A stretch of DNA of 64,000 bases, taken from Pseudomonas agarici (GTDB taxonomy: Bacteria; Pseudomonadota; Gammaproteobacteria; Pseudomonadales; Pseudomonadaceae). The notes beneath the pieces are model-generated. The model had not been told where the DNA came from and did not search any database. It saw only the letters and a program-made list of their open reading frames with translations. Positions 37,407-46,563 of the stretch are shown here, in pieces (position 1 is the stretch's first letter; each line of letters starts with the position of its first letter). A program made the translations under genes and the position numbers. The stretch spans positions 226,627 through 290,626 of the forward strand of contig NZ_FOAR01000004.1 in the NCBI RefSeq assembly GCF_900109755.1. Direction: 5' to 3'.

Positions 37407-37691
37407 ATGAAACGCCAACGTACCGTCTCATTTCACGTCTCGCCACTGCACTGGCAGCAAGGACTCTTTGCGCTCTTTGCGTTGCTCGTGACGCTGATCG
37501 TGGGCCAGGCGTTTCAGCGTTGGAGTCAGCCCTTGGCCGAGGCGCGATCAGTACCTTTCCATGCCCCGATCCAGACCCATTTTAGCGCTGTCGGCAGTGC
37601 TTCAGACGACGGTGGCGCCTATACCCTGACGCCGGTCGAGCAAGCCGAGCCGGTGGCTGACATGCCGCTGCAGGAGCGTTGGGTGTTCTAG
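37407..37691 (+). CDS. Small conserved single-pass membrane protein
   Basis: A 94-residue protein with a basic N-terminus, one membrane helix (about residues 18-36, QGLFALFALLVTLIVGQAF) and an acidic, Pro-rich C-terminal part. A GGAGGAG sequence precedes the ATG. It lies between algB and the DUF1328 gene, as does a conserved hypothetical gene in P. aeruginosa. Function unknown; it is the first gene after the sigma-54-type promoter. Confidence 0.75.
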   Translation: MKRQRTVSFHVSPLHWQQGLFALFALLVTLIVGQAFQRWSQPLAEARSVPFHAPIQTHFSAVGSASDDGGAYTLTPVEQAEPVADMPLQERWVF

Positions 37692-37772
37692 AGGGCAAGG
37701 CTGCAGGGCCCACAGCAGTGAGCCGTCACAGGCAGCGGCAAAAAAACGCAGGTCAAGGTAAGGAGAATCATC

Positions 37773-37937
37773 ATGTTGAGCTGGGCAATCACATTCCTGA
37801 TCATTGCCATTGTTGCCGCGGTGTTGGGCTTCGGTGGTATCGCGGGCACCGCCACGGGTATCGCCAAGATTCTCTTTGTCGTGTTCCTGGTGATGTTTAT
37901 AGCTTCGTTCTTCTTCGGTCGGCGTGGGCGAGGTTGA
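37773..37937 (+). CDS. DUF1328 family small membrane protein (UPF0391)
   Basis: A 54-residue protein starting [20 protein letters not shown] with two membrane helices separated by [10 protein letters not shown], ending in a basic tail GRRGRG; this is the DUF1328 family. AAGGAGA precedes the ATG by 5 bp. The stop is one base before the Ivy start codon, so the two are probably translated together. Members are often stress-induced, but no function is established. Confidence 0.88.
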   Translation: MLSWAITFLIIAIVAAVLGFGGIAGTATGIAKILFVVFLVMFIASFFFGRRGRG

Positions 37938-37938
37938 T

Positions 37939-38382
37939 ATGTCCGTGCCAGCCCTCAAAGTCCTCGTCGCCGGCCTGATGGTGGGCGGCGCTGGTTGGGC
38001 CCTGGCGGCCAATGATGGCCAGGCGCGGGTCAATGAGCTGTTGAGCGCCTCCCCCGAGTACCGTCAGGCCTGGCGGGACGTCGTAGGGAAAGAAGAGCGC
38101 CTGCCGGAATGGGTGATAAACCTGTCGGGCAGTGCCGAGCAGATGAACGCAGTGGAAGAGGACGGCGACAAATACCTCGTCGGACCTTTGTGCGAGACCG
38201 TCGACAGTTGCCTCAACAAACGCCTGATCGTCGCTGTCAGCCTCGACAAGGAAGACGCCTATGGCATGTTGGTGGACTGGTCGGCTGGCTTGCCCGTCGA
38301 CTATCGTTTCCTCGGCCAGCCGGACGCAGGTATGCAGGCCTTGTTGAAAGAGCAACTGCGCAAAGACCCGAACGGACACTGA
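37939..38382 (+). CDS. ivy: Ivy family lysozyme inhibitor
   Basis: Periplasmic inhibitor-type protein of the Ivy family (PF08816), 147 residues with a signal peptide (about 1-23). By synteny next to algB it corresponds to Ivyp1 of P. aeruginosa. The disulfide loop that in E. coli Ivy is CKPHDC and plugs the lysozyme active site reads CETVDSC here (Cys85-Cys91), one residue longer and without the key histidine. Activity against C-type lysozyme may therefore be reduced, or its real target may be a bacterial lytic transglycosylase. The start at 37939 follows the DUF1328 stop by one base. Confidence 0.82.
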   Translation: MSVPALKVLVAGLMVGGAGWALAANDGQARVNELLSASPEYRQAWRDVVGKEERLPEWVINLSGSAEQMNAVEEDGDKYLVGPLCETVDSCLNKRLIVAVSLDKEDAYGMLVDWSAGLPVDYRFLGQPDAGMQALLKEQLRKDPNGH

Positions 38383-39052
38383 GTTCGATGTATTGAACGA
38401 GCAGAAGCTCGACGCGAGCTTCTGCCCCTGCACCGCTCGAAGACAGCGGGTGCATGACCAAGGGGCCGGGATGTTCTGATTGTTTCTGGATCGGAGCGAC
38501 CTACGGGTACAGGGAGTACCTGCGCAAGGGCCGGGTCAGGCGAAGGTAACAGGCGGCAAACTGCAGGTGGTCCCTGTGGCTTGCCGCTGTTTGGTCTATA
38601 TGTCATTACGACATTAAGCGCTGATTAATAATGGATCCGATCCTCGCTGCCACCGTATATCTAGAAAACTTCCCTCCGCGGCGTTCTGCCGATGCTTGAA
38701 CCTCTAAGACTTTTACGCAAATACAGCGGTCTTTTATTCATCTATCGAGACAAGGCAAATAGCTCTGGAATGGCCGGTTCACGGTGGCCTCAACGGCAGA
38801 AATGTCTTGTTTTCAGGGATTGAAAAGGGGAATTGTTAGATAAAGATCATGCTGATTCGGCATGGGGTAGGCGTTTACGGCATTAGACGTGCCACTCTTG
38901 CATCGGAATAGTTGCGCCTTTTTTCGCCCGCCAAAGAGCCTTTCGGCTTGCTTGCGGTGACCTTCCATGGGGCAGATGCCGGCGCTTTGCGCACGCCAAG
39001 ACGTGCGGGCGAGACGCTTGTGTCTGAGTCAACTTGAAGTAAGGGTAATGAC
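38383..39052. other. Long non-coding region upstream of gltP
   Basis: 670 bp with no credible gene. It begins with the ivy hairpin at 38401. The part from 38600 to 38870 is AT-rich compared with the neighbours and could hold regulatory sites or a small RNA, but I see no clear promoter-terminator pair. The gltP promoter must lie near its 3' end. Confidence 0.5.
38401..38425. terminator. Strong stem-loop after ivy
   Basis: GCAGAAGCTCG-acg-CGAGCTTCTGC is a perfect 11-bp stem, 18 bp after the ivy stop. No T-run follows, so it may be a Rho-assisted end or an mRNA-stabilising hairpin. Confidence 0.5.
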
Positions 39053-40384
39053 ATGAAGAAGGCTAAGCTCAGCCTTGCCTGGCAGATCCTCATCGGTCTG
39101 GTACTGGGGATTGCAATCGGCGCGCTACTCAACCATTTCAGTGCGGAAAAGGCCTGGTGGGTCGGTAACGTCCTGCAACCGGCGGGCGATATCTTTATCC
39201 GTTTGATCAAAATGATTGTGATCCCGATTGTCATTTCCTCGCTGGTGGTCGGCATCGCCGGTGTTGGCGATGCGAAGAAGCTAGGGCGCATTGGCCTCAA
39301 GACCATCATCTACTTCGAAATCGTCACCACCATCGCCATTGTTGTCGGCCTGTTGCTGGCCAACGTGTTCCATCCGGGCACGGGCATCGACATGAGTACC
39401 CTGGGTACCGTGGATATCTCCAAGTACCAGGCGACCGCCGCCGAAGTGCAGCATGAGCATGCGTTCATCGAAACCATTCTCAACCTGATTCCCTCGAACA
39501 TCTTTGCCGCCATGGCGCGTGGCGAGATGCTGCCGATCATCTTCTTCTCGGTGCTGTTCGGTCTCGGGCTGTCGAGCCTGCAGGCGGAGTTGCGCGACCC
39601 GTTGGTGAAGATGTTCCAGGGCGTCTCGGAAAGCATGTTCAAGGTCACCCACATGATCATGAACTACGCACCGATCGGCGTGTTCGCCCTCATCGCGGTG
39701 ACGGTGGCCAACTTCGGTTTCGCCTCGCTGTTGCCATTGGCCAAGCTGGTGGTGCTGGTTTACGTGGCGATTATCTTCTTCGCCTTTGTCGTGCTCGGCT
39801 TGATTGCTCGCCTGTTCGGTTTCTCGGTGCTCAAGCTGATGCGGATCTTCAAGGATGAGCTGGTACTGGCCTATTCCACCGCCAGTTCGGAGACCGTGCT
39901 GCCACGGGTGATCGAGAAGATGGAAGCCTACGGTGCGCCGAAGGCCATTTGCAGCTTCGTGGTGCCAACCGGCTACTCGTTCAACCTGGACGGTTCGACC
40001 CTGTACCAGAGCATCGCGGCAATCTTCATTGCCCAGTTGTATGGCATCGACCTATCCATCAGTCAGCAATTGCTGTTGGTACTGACGTTGATGGTCACCT
40101 CCAAAGGCATCGCCGGCGTACCGGGAGTGTCCTTCGTCGTGTTGCTGGCGACCCTGGGCAGCGTGGGCATTCCGCTCGAAGGCCTAGCCTTTATCGCGGG
40201 CGTCGATCGCGTGATGGACATGGCGCGTACTGCCCTGAACGTGATTGGCAATGCCCTGGCGGTGCTGGTGATCGCTCGTTGGGAAGGCATGTATGACGAC
40301 GCCAAGGGCCAGCGCTACTGGAATTCCCTGCCGCACTGGCGCAGCAAGGAAGTGCCGCCGGCCGGCGAGATTGCCAAGGGCTGA
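39053..40384 (+). CDS. gltP: Glutamate/dicarboxylate:proton symporter (DAACS family)
   Basis: Inner-membrane uptake system for glutamate/aspartate or C4-dicarboxylates, 443 residues with eight helices and re-entrant loops. Family motifs are present: the serine-rich AYSTASSETVLP, PTGYSFNLDGSTLY and SKGIAGVPGVSFVVL. AGGGTAATG precedes the ATG. The substrate is inferred from synteny with P. aeruginosa gltP; dicarboxylates (DctA-like) are an alternative. Confidence 0.9.
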   Translation: MKKAKLSLAWQILIGLVLGIAIGALLNHFSAEKAWWVGNVLQPAGDIFIRLIKMIVIPIVISSLVVGIAGVGDAKKLGRIGLKTIIYFEIVTTIAIVVGLLLANVFHPGTGIDMSTLGTVDISKYQATAAEVQHEHAFIETILNLIPSNIFAAMARGEMLPIIFFSVLFGLGLSSLQAELRDPLVKMFQGVSESMFKVTHMIMNYAPIGVFALIAVTVANFGFASLLPLAKLVVLVYVAIIFFAFVVLGLIARLFGFSVLKLMRIFKDELVLAYSTASSETVLPRVIEKMEAYGAPKAICSFVVPTGYSFNLDGSTLYQSIAAIFIAQLYGIDLSISQQLLLVLTLMVTSKGIAGVPGVSFVVLLATLGSVGIPLEGLAFIAGVDRVMDMARTALNVIGNALAVLVIARWEGMYDDAKGQRYWNSLPHWRSKEVPPAGEIAKG

Positions 40385-40518
40385 CAGGATTAGCCTGCCG
40401 GGACAGCGGAGCGCCGCGAAGCTTTTAGCAATCTGCGCAGTCCCTTCCTGAGCAGGCTCTGCTCCCACCAGCACAGTGCCGGCCCCACAGGTTTGGGGTA
40501 TTTGCAGCGACACGGACC

Positions 40519-40547
40519 AACCCCGGATTTTCCGGGGTTTGTTGTTT
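40519..40547 (+). terminator. Terminator between gltP and the SpmAB-like gene
   Basis: AACCCCGGA-ttt-TCCGGGGTT stem followed by a T-rich run (TGTTGTTTTT). Confidence 0.75.
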
Positions 40548-40593
40548 TTGGCCCGACCGTTATCATTCGCCGCATCTTTAAGGAGTTCTTTCG

Positions 40594-41823
40594 ATGCTCA
40601 ATGGCCTGTGGCTCGGCTTTTTCCTGGTGGCAATGGTCTCGGCCCTGGCGCAATGGCTGGCGGTCGGCAACAGCGGGATTTTCGCCGCCATGGTGGAAAG
40701 CATCTTCGCCATGGCCAAGTTGTCGGTCGAGGTGATGGTCCTGTTGTTCGGCACCCTGACGCTCTGGCTGGGCTTTCTGCGGATCGCCGAAAAGGCCGGG
40801 ATCGTCGACTGGCTAGCCAAGGCCCTCGGTCCGTTGTTCAGTCGCCTGATGCCGCAAGTCCCTCGCGGCCACCCAGCTATCGGCCTGATCACCCTCAACT
40901 TCGCCGCCAATGGCCTGGGCCTGGACAATGCTGCCACGCCCATCGGCCTCAAGGCCATGCGTGCCCTGCAGGAGCTCAATCCGAGCCCGACCGTGGCGAG
41001 CAACGCGCAAATTCTGTTCCTGGTGCTCAACGCCTCGTCCTTGACCCTGCTGCCGGTGACTATTTTTATGTACCGCGCCCAGCAAGGCGCGCCGGACCCG
41101 ACCCTGGTGTTCCTGCCGATCTTGTTGGCAACCAGCGCCTCGACCCTGGTGGGCCTGCTCTCGGTGGCGGTGATGCAGCGCTTGCGTTTATGGGATCCGG
41201 TGGTGCTTGCCTATCTGGTGCCCGGCGCATTGCTACTCGGCGGCTTCATGGCGGTGCTGGCCGGTCTGTCGGCGACGGCCCTGGCCGGTTTGTCATCGAT
41301 CCTCGGCAATCTGACACTGTTCGGCCTGATCATGCTGTTCCTGATGATCGGCGCGCTGCGCAAGGTGAAGGTCTACGAAGCGTTTGTCGAAGGCGCCCAG
41401 GAAGGGTTCGACGTTGCCAAGAACCTGCTCCCGTACCTGGTGGCGATGCTTTGTGCAATCGGTGTGCTGCGAGCTTCCGGGGCGCTGGACTTCGGCCTCG
41501 ACGGCATTCGCCATTTGGTGCAGTGGGCCGGCTGGGACACCCGTTTTGTCGATGCGTTACCGACAGCGATGGTCAAACCCTTCTCTGGTAGCGCGGCTCG
41601 GGCGATGCTGATCGAAACCATGAAAACCCAGGGCGTGGACAGCTTCCCGGCCTTGGTGGCGGCGACCATTCAGGGCAGCACCGAAACCACCTTCTATGTC
41701 CTGGCGGTGTATTTCGGCGCGGTGAATATCCAGCGCGCGCGACACGCGGTAGGTTGCGCCTTGCTGGCGGAGCTGGCCGGGGTGTTGGCGGCTATCGCGG
41801 TGTGTTATTGGTTCTTTGGTTGA
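40594..41823 (+). CDS. SpmA/SpmB-like membrane protein (nucleoside recognition domains)
   Basis: A 409-residue integral membrane protein combining two Gate/nucleoside-recognition domains, equivalent to Bacillus SpmA (residues about 1-200) fused to SpmB (about 240-409). Conserved glycine/asparagine-rich stretches include NFAANGLGLDNAATPIG and GSTETTFYVLAVYFG. AAGGAG precedes the ATG. Despite the spore-maturation name it is common in non-sporulating bacteria, where the transported substrate is unknown. Confidence 0.85.
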   Translation: MLNGLWLGFFLVAMVSALAQWLAVGNSGIFAAMVESIFAMAKLSVEVMVLLFGTLTLWLGFLRIAEKAGIVDWLAKALGPLFSRLMPQVPRGHPAIGLITLNFAANGLGLDNAATPIGLKAMRALQELNPSPTVASNAQILFLVLNASSLTLLPVTIFMYRAQQGAPDPTLVFLPILLATSASTLVGLLSVAVMQRLRLWDPVVLAYLVPGALLLGGFMAVLAGLSATALAGLSSILGNLTLFGLIMLFLMIGALRKVKVYEAFVEGAQEGFDVAKNLLPYLVAMLCAIGVLRASGALDFGLDGIRHLVQWAGWDTRFVDALPTAMVKPFSGSAARAMLIETMKTQGVDSFPALVAATIQGSTETTFYVLAVYFGAVNIQRARHAVGCALLAELAGVLAAIAVCYWFFG

Positions 41824-41854
41824 GTTCCCACAAGTCCGCTTGCCACAACTACCC

Positions 41855-42493
41855 TCAGCGCGCCGTGGGAGTTCTTTCGTTCGCCTGTTGCACCGCCCAA
41901 CCGATCAATTGTCCGGTCAGTTTGTCTCCGGCCTGGCCGAAGCCCGCCACTACGCCGGGCACCTGCTTGTCAGTGATCGGCTGGCGCACTTCAAAGCGCC
42001 GGCTGGCAAGAATCCGCTGGTCGTTGCCGCGCACCAGCCGTGCGTCGAAGCGGATCACCACCTCGGCGTCCTGCCCGCGATACTCGGTCTGGAACGCCTG
42101 CAACTCGCCACCCAGCTCGAAATCGGCCTGCAGGTTGCTATCGTCGGTGCTCAGCAGGCGCACCCGGCCATCACGCTGGAAAGCGTCGAGGATGCGGTTA
42201 CGCAGCAGCACCGGCGCCGGATCGCTCCAGCGCGAGGCCTTGTAGTGGCTGATCAGGTCGCCCTGGGGCAACACGGCGATGTTCGGGTTGTTCAACGCAT
42301 CGCTGGCGACGGGCTTGGCAATGCGCAACGACCAGTTGAGCGGCAGGCTGTTGGGGGCCGGGATGCTGTTCTGCGCGGTCGGTAGTCGATAGACATCCGC
42401 GGGTTCGGCCTGGGGTAGGATCGAGCAGGCGCTGCCCAGGGCCAGTCCGGTGAACAGGGTCAGTTGGCTCAGGGTGCGACGGGCAAGCCTCAT
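41855..42493 (-). CDS. PqiC-like ABC transport auxiliary lipoprotein (DUF330)
   Basis: Last gene of an Mla/MCE-type lipid transport operon. The 212-residue protein has a lipoprotein signal (LALGSAC, Cys at about 23) and an ABC_trans_aux domain (DVYRLPT, VLPQGDLISHYKASRWSDPAPVLLRNRILDAF). PqiC-type lipoproteins sit in the outer membrane and cap MCE tunnels. Its ATG overlaps the stop of the MCE gene (ATGA). Confidence 0.88.
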   Translation of the reverse strand: MRLARRTLSQLTLFTGLALGSACSILPQAEPADVYRLPTAQNSIPAPNSLPLNWSLRIAKPVASDALNNPNIAVLPQGDLISHYKASRWSDPAPVLLRNRILDAFQRDGRVRLLSTDDSNLQADFELGGELQAFQTEYRGQDAEVVIRFDARLVRGNDQRILASRRFEVRQPITDKQVPGVVAGFGQAGDKLTGQLIGWAVQQANERTPTAR

Positions 42494-43428
42494 GGGGTGA
42501 ATTCCTTGTTCTTGTCACGGCCGAGCAAATAGCCGCTGGGGTTGGCGTTCAGACGTTGCGAAATGGCCCGCAAGGCACTCAGGGTGTCGCGCAGCTCGCG
42601 GATCGCCGGAGCCAGTTCATTGAGTCCTTGCAACCCGCTGTCGACCGAGTTCTGGTTGTTGACTAGCAACTGGTTGATGGTCGCGCTGGTCTGCTCCAGT
42701 GATTGCATGGCGCGTTCGGCACTGCCCAGGGCCTGGGAGCCTTGCTGGTCCAGCAGGTTGTTGGCATTGCGCATCAGCCGCGAGGTCTGTTCCAGGGTGG
42801 CGCTCATCTGCTTGCCGACCTGAGGCATCTGGCGCAGGGTCTGACGGATATCGTCGCGCTGGCCGGCGATAGCCTCGGTGGCTCGCTGGAGGTTGTCGAG
42901 GGTTTGGCTGACGCGTTCGACGTTCTCCCGAGAGAACAGGGTATTAACGTTGTGCAGCAGCATGTTGATGCCGCTCATCAGGTCATTGCTGTCGCTCAGC
43001 AGCCGGGAAATCGGTGACGGCGAAGCGATGATTTCCGGCAGTTTGCCATCCCTGCCCTTGAGTTCCGGGCTTTGCGGGGTGCCGCCACTGAGCTGGATCA
43101 ACGAGGTGCCGGTAATGCCGGTCAGGGCCAGCTTGGCCTGGGTATCTTCCTTGATCGGGGTGTCGCCGACCAGGCGGATGCGCGCCAGTACCCGGCGTGG
43201 GTCCTGCGGATCGAGGCTCAGTTGCAGTACGTCGCCGACCTTGATCCCACTGTATTGCACCGGGCTGCCCCTGGACAAGCCGCTGACCGCCTCGTTGAAG
43301 ACCACCTCATAGTCCTTGAACGCGGTATCGACGCTGGACTTGGCCAGCCACAGCCCGAAGAACAAGGCACTGAGCACCACCAGCACGCTGAACAGGCCGA
43401 TCATCACGTGATGGGCGCGGGTTTCCAT
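42490..43428 (-). CDS. MCE/MlaD family substrate-binding protein
   Basis: A 312-residue protein anchored by one N-terminal helix (about residues 8-30), followed by an MCE domain (about 40-120, GSPVQYSGIKVGDV and GITGTSLIQLSGG) and a long helical C-terminal part (about 160-290) that can form a tunnel. It handles lipids between the inner and outer membrane. The frame is open upstream to 43611, but the ATG at 43428 has a near-perfect AGGAGG 7 bp before it, inside the end of the ATPase gene. Confidence 0.92.
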   Translation of the reverse strand: METRAHHVMIGLFSVLVVLSALFFGLWLAKSSVDTAFKDYEVVFNEAVSGLSRGSPVQYSGIKVGDVLQLSLDPQDPRRVLARIRLVGDTPIKEDTQAKLALTGITGTSLIQLSGGTPQSPELKGRDGKLPEIIASPSPISRLLSDSNDLMSGINMLLHNVNTLFSRENVERVSQTLDNLQRATEAIAGQRDDIRQTLRQMPQVGKQMSATLEQTSRLMRNANNLLDQQGSQALGSAERAMQSLEQTSATINQLLVNNQNSVDSGLQGLNELAPAIRELRDTLSALRAISQRLNANPSGYLLGRDKNKEFTP

Positions 43429-43429
43429 C

Positions 43430-44233
43430 TCATCCCTCCTTAAGCGGTGTAGCCGCTTCGAATGCGGCGCGGCCACGGGGGCCATGGAAGTATTCGTGTA
43501 CCCACGGATCGTCGGTCTCGGCAACCCGATCGATCGCATCCGCCACCAGTACACGCTTGTGCGCCAGCACCGCGACCCGGTCGGTGATGGTGTAGAGAGT
43601 GTCGAGGTCATGGGTGACCAGAAACACGCTCAGGCACAGGGCATCGCGCAAGGTGAGGATCAGTTGGTCGAAGGCGGCGGCACCAATGGGATCGAGACCG
43701 GCGGTGGGTTCGTCGAGAAACAGAATGTCCGGGTCCAGCGCCAGGGCGCGAGCCAGGGCGGCGCGCTTGATCATGCCGCCGGACAGCGACGCCGGGTATT
43801 TGTTGGCGGCGGTCGGTGGCAGCCCGACCAAGGCCAGTTTCATACAGGCCAGGTGTTCGGCCTCGATACGGCTCAGGCCGGCGTGCTCGATCAGTGGCAG
43901 GGCGACGTTCTCTCTGACGGTCAGCGAGGAAAACAGTGCGCCCTTCTGAAACAGCACACCGAAGCGGCGCTCGACCTGCGAGCGGGCCTGCTCCGAGAGG
44001 TTGGGCAGGTCCTGGCCGAACACCCGCACCTGACCCTCGCTGGGCTGGCGCAGGCCGATGATGCTGCGCATCAGCACCGATTTGCCGCTGCCGGAGCCGC
44101 CGACCACGGCAAGGATCTCGCCCTTGTACAGTTCCAGGTCGAGGTGCTCGTGGACACTCTGGCTGGCGAAACGATTGCACAGCCCGCGTACTTGGATCAC
44201 CGCCTCGCTCGACGGCCGCATCACCCGGCTCAC
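43430..44233 (-). CDS. MlaF-like ABC transporter ATP-binding protein
   Basis: ATPase of the lipid transport complex, 267 residues from the GTG at 44233, which overlaps the permease stop as GTGA; an ATG four codons later (44221) is the alternative. Walker A GGSGSGKS, Q-loop FQKGALFSSLTV, signature LSGGMIKRAALARAL, Walker B ILFLDEPTAGLD are intact. The gene ends one base before the MCE start. Confidence 0.9.
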   Translation of the reverse strand: MSRVMRPSSEAVIQVRGLCNRFASQSVHEHLDLELYKGEILAVVGGSGSGKSVLMRSIIGLRQPSEGQVRVFGQDLPNLSEQARSQVERRFGVLFQKGALFSSLTVRENVALPLIEHAGLSRIEAEHLACMKLALVGLPPTAANKYPASLSGGMIKRAALARALALDPDILFLDEPTAGLDPIGAAAFDQLILTLRDALCLSVFLVTHDLDTLYTITDRVAVLAHKRVLVADAIDRVAETDDPWVHEYFHGPRGRAAFEAATPLKEG

Positions 44234-45375
44234 CAGCCCATCTCCACGAAGAACAAAGCGGCGACCGCATCCAGCACGATCACGATAAAGATCGACTGGA
44301 CCACGCTGGACGTGGTGTGGGTACCGACCGATTCGGCGCTGCCGCTGACCTTGAAGCCCTCCAGGCAGCCAACGGCGGCGATCAGAAAAGCGAAGAACGG
44401 TGCCTTCACCAGGCCGACCAGCATGTGCTGGATGCCGATATCGGCTTGCAGCAACGAGAGAAACATCGCCGGCGAGATGCCCAGCGACAATGCGCAGACC
44501 ACGCCGCCGCCGACAATCCCGCAGAGCATGGCGAGGAAGGTCAGCATCGGCAGCGCGATCAGCAGCGCTAAAACCCGTGGCAACACCAGCAACTCCATGG
44601 GGTCGAGGCCGAGGGTGCGAATGGCGTCGATTTCCTCGTTGGCCTTCATCGACCCGATCTGCGCGGTAAAGGCGCTGGCGGTACGACCGGCCATCAGGAT
44701 CGCGGTCAGCAGCACGCCGAATTCGCGCAGAAAGGAGAATGCCACCAGGTCTACGGTGAAAATACTGGCGCCGAAGCTTGCCAGCACCGTCGCGCCGAGA
44801 AACGCCACCACGGCTCCCACCAGAAAGGTCAGCAGGGCAACGATGGGCGCGGCATCGAGGCCGGTCTGTTCGATGTGGGCGACCATTGCCGTGACCCGCC
44901 AGCGCGAGGGCCGGAACAGGCCGCGGGCGAAGGTTTCCAGGATCAGGCCGATAAAACCCAGCAGTTGCAGAGTGTCTTTCCACACCTGGTCCACGGCGCA
45001 GCCGATCCTTTCGAGCAACTGCATGCCGGCTGCTGGCTCCGCCTCCTTGAGCGGTGCGCGGAAGTCGGCGAGCGCCCGGTAGACGGTTTGCAGCAGCGCC
45101 CGGTTGGCGGCGGACAGGTGCTCGGCGTGGTCGGCCAGTTGCCCGAGGCGTTCGGCACCCAGCAGTTCCACCAGCAGCGAGGCGCCGACGGTGTCAAGGG
45201 CGCCCAGTTGGTCGAGGTCGACGGCGGTGGTGGCGTCATACTTGCCCATCAGCCCGCCGGTATGCTTTTTCAGTGTGGTGTAATGGGCCAGCGTCCAGTC
45301 GCCGCTGATGCGCAGGCGTCGGGGCGCGCTTGAGGTATCCAGTTGGGCGTTACCGGCCATCGTGCTGATGATCAT
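44230..45375 (-). CDS. MlaE-like permease with N-terminal STAS domain
   Basis: First gene of the lipid transport operon, 381 residues. Residues about 1-105 form a STAS-like domain (DLDQLGALDTVGASLLVELLGAE) that in the canonical Mla system is a separate protein (MlaB); the rest is the MlaE permease (GRTASAFTAQIGSMKANEEIDAIRTLGLDP). The fusion means the operon carries permease, ATPase, MCE protein and auxiliary lipoprotein. TTGGAG precedes the ATG at 45375; a start at 45360 is possible. Confidence 0.9.
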   Translation of the reverse strand: MIISTMAGNAQLDTSSAPRRLRISGDWTLAHYTTLKKHTGGLMGKYDATTAVDLDQLGALDTVGASLLVELLGAERLGQLADHAEHLSAANRALLQTVYRALADFRAPLKEAEPAAGMQLLERIGCAVDQVWKDTLQLLGFIGLILETFARGLFRPSRWRVTAMVAHIEQTGLDAAPIVALLTFLVGAVVAFLGATVLASFGASIFTVDLVAFSFLREFGVLLTAILMAGRTASAFTAQIGSMKANEEIDAIRTLGLDPMELLVLPRVLALLIALPMLTFLAMLCGIVGGGVVCALSLGISPAMFLSLLQADIGIQHMLVGLVKAPFFAFLIAAVGCLEGFKVSGSAESVGTHTTSSVVQSIFIVIVLDAVAALFFVEMGW

Positions 45376-45426
45376 AAACTCCAAGGTTGATAGGCATTGA
45401 CGCAAGGCACTTTAATAGCATGACCG

Positions 45427-46464
45427 CTAGAATTGCACGGTGTTTGCCGACGACTCTTGGTCGGTGATCTTAAAACGCAACACGCCGAGCATCTGTCCAT
45501 CTTCGGTGAGCACCCGCACCAGCCAGTTCCCGCTCGGATTGGCCGGGAAGTTCTGCTTGTGGGTCCAGGCACGGTAGCCTTCCTTGCGGCCACCGTGGAT
45601 ATCCAGGGCGATACGGTCGACTTCATGTCCGTTGAACTCCCAGACATGGTAGATCCGCTCGTCCAACCCACGCGGTGCATTGATCGAAGTGTAGGCATAG
45701 AGTCCGGCGTTGCGAACCTGGCTGGCGCTGATTTGTTTCAGGCTATCGCCGGGGGTGCGGTCCTGCAATTGCGTGGTCAGCGCGACCTCGGTCATCCACA
45801 GCGTCGCGGGCGGCACCCAGGAGCGCAGCAGCCAGCCCGAGCCGCCGATGGCCAGAGTCACACTGACCAGCATCAGCCAGCCGCGCACGCCACGCGGCGG
45901 CAGACTGACCGCCAGGCTGGGGATCGACAGCAACATGGCGGTGCCCAGTGCCAGTTTGTAGCTCTCGGCGGTGGTCAGGTGCAAGATGATCGGCAACGCG
46001 GTGAGCAAGGCGGCGAACAGTGTCAGGGTGTGCAGGCCGAGCAGCAGCCAGCGTTTCGGTGCCAGCCACTTGTAGTACAGCGGGTCAATGATCGACACCA
46101 GCGCCGCCGCACCGAGCAGGCTGGTGAACACCAGTTGGCCGCTGTTCCAGGTGGTGGTAATGAAAAAGAACGGCAGAACGAAGAACAGGCTTTCCTGGTG
46201 GATCAATTGTGTCGCGTAACGCAGCAGCGGTTCCGGGATCTCGCGTTTGAACAGGCGGCTGAATAGTTGGGTCAGCACACCTTCCAACATCAGCCAAAGC
46301 CAGCTCAGCAACAGTACGATGGCGATTAGGCTGGCCTTGCTCTGCTGGCGGTCGACCAGGATGAAGCTGGCGATCCCCGAGCAGAAGCCAAAGGCTGCGA
46401 CAACCCCCGGATAACGCTTCATCAATTCGAGGAGGCGCTGGATTAAAAGGGCTAATTTCGGCAT
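45427..46464 (-). CDS. DUF5924/DUF2914-type membrane protein
   Basis: A 345-residue protein with six to seven membrane helices in the first 245 residues and a C-terminal soluble domain (about 250-345) with the DUF2914 pattern HVWEFNGHEVDRIALDIHGGRKEGYRAWTHK...GNWLVRVLTEDGQMLGVLRF. That domain is probably periplasmic. The frame is open further upstream to 46557, overlapping nothing known; the start at 46464 gives the hydrophobic N-terminus. Function unknown. Transposable-element copy B begins 99 bp upstream. Confidence 0.8.
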   Translation of the reverse strand: MPKLALLIQRLLELMKRYPGVVAAFGFCSGIASFILVDRQQSKASLIAIVLLLSWLWLMLEGVLTQLFSRLFKREIPEPLLRYATQLIHQESLFFVLPFFFITTTWNSGQLVFTSLLGAAALVSIIDPLYYKWLAPKRWLLLGLHTLTLFAALLTALPIILHLTTAESYKLALGTAMLLSIPSLAVSLPPRGVRGWLMLVSVTLAIGGSGWLLRSWVPPATLWMTEVALTTQLQDRTPGDSLKQISASQVRNAGLYAYTSINAPRGLDERIYHVWEFNGHEVDRIALDIHGGRKEGYRAWTHKQNFPANPSGNWLVRVLTEDGQMLGVLRFKITDQESSANTVQF

Positions 46465-46563
46465 TCGGCGATTCACAGTGCTGGCGGGAGAAATACCCAG
46501 ACACAATACCGTTTTAGCGCGGAGGATGGGAGCTGGCTTGCCGGATGGACACGCCACAGGCCC

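Noticed and set aside
38383..39052. Possible small RNA gene upstream of gltP
   Set aside because: The stretch is long and partly AT-rich, but no promoter plus terminator pair could be identified, so nothing is claimed.
43484..45082. Plus-strand open frame of 532 codons across the Mla-type genes
   Set aside because: Antisense to the MlaF-like and MlaE-like genes, which carry clear ABC motifs.
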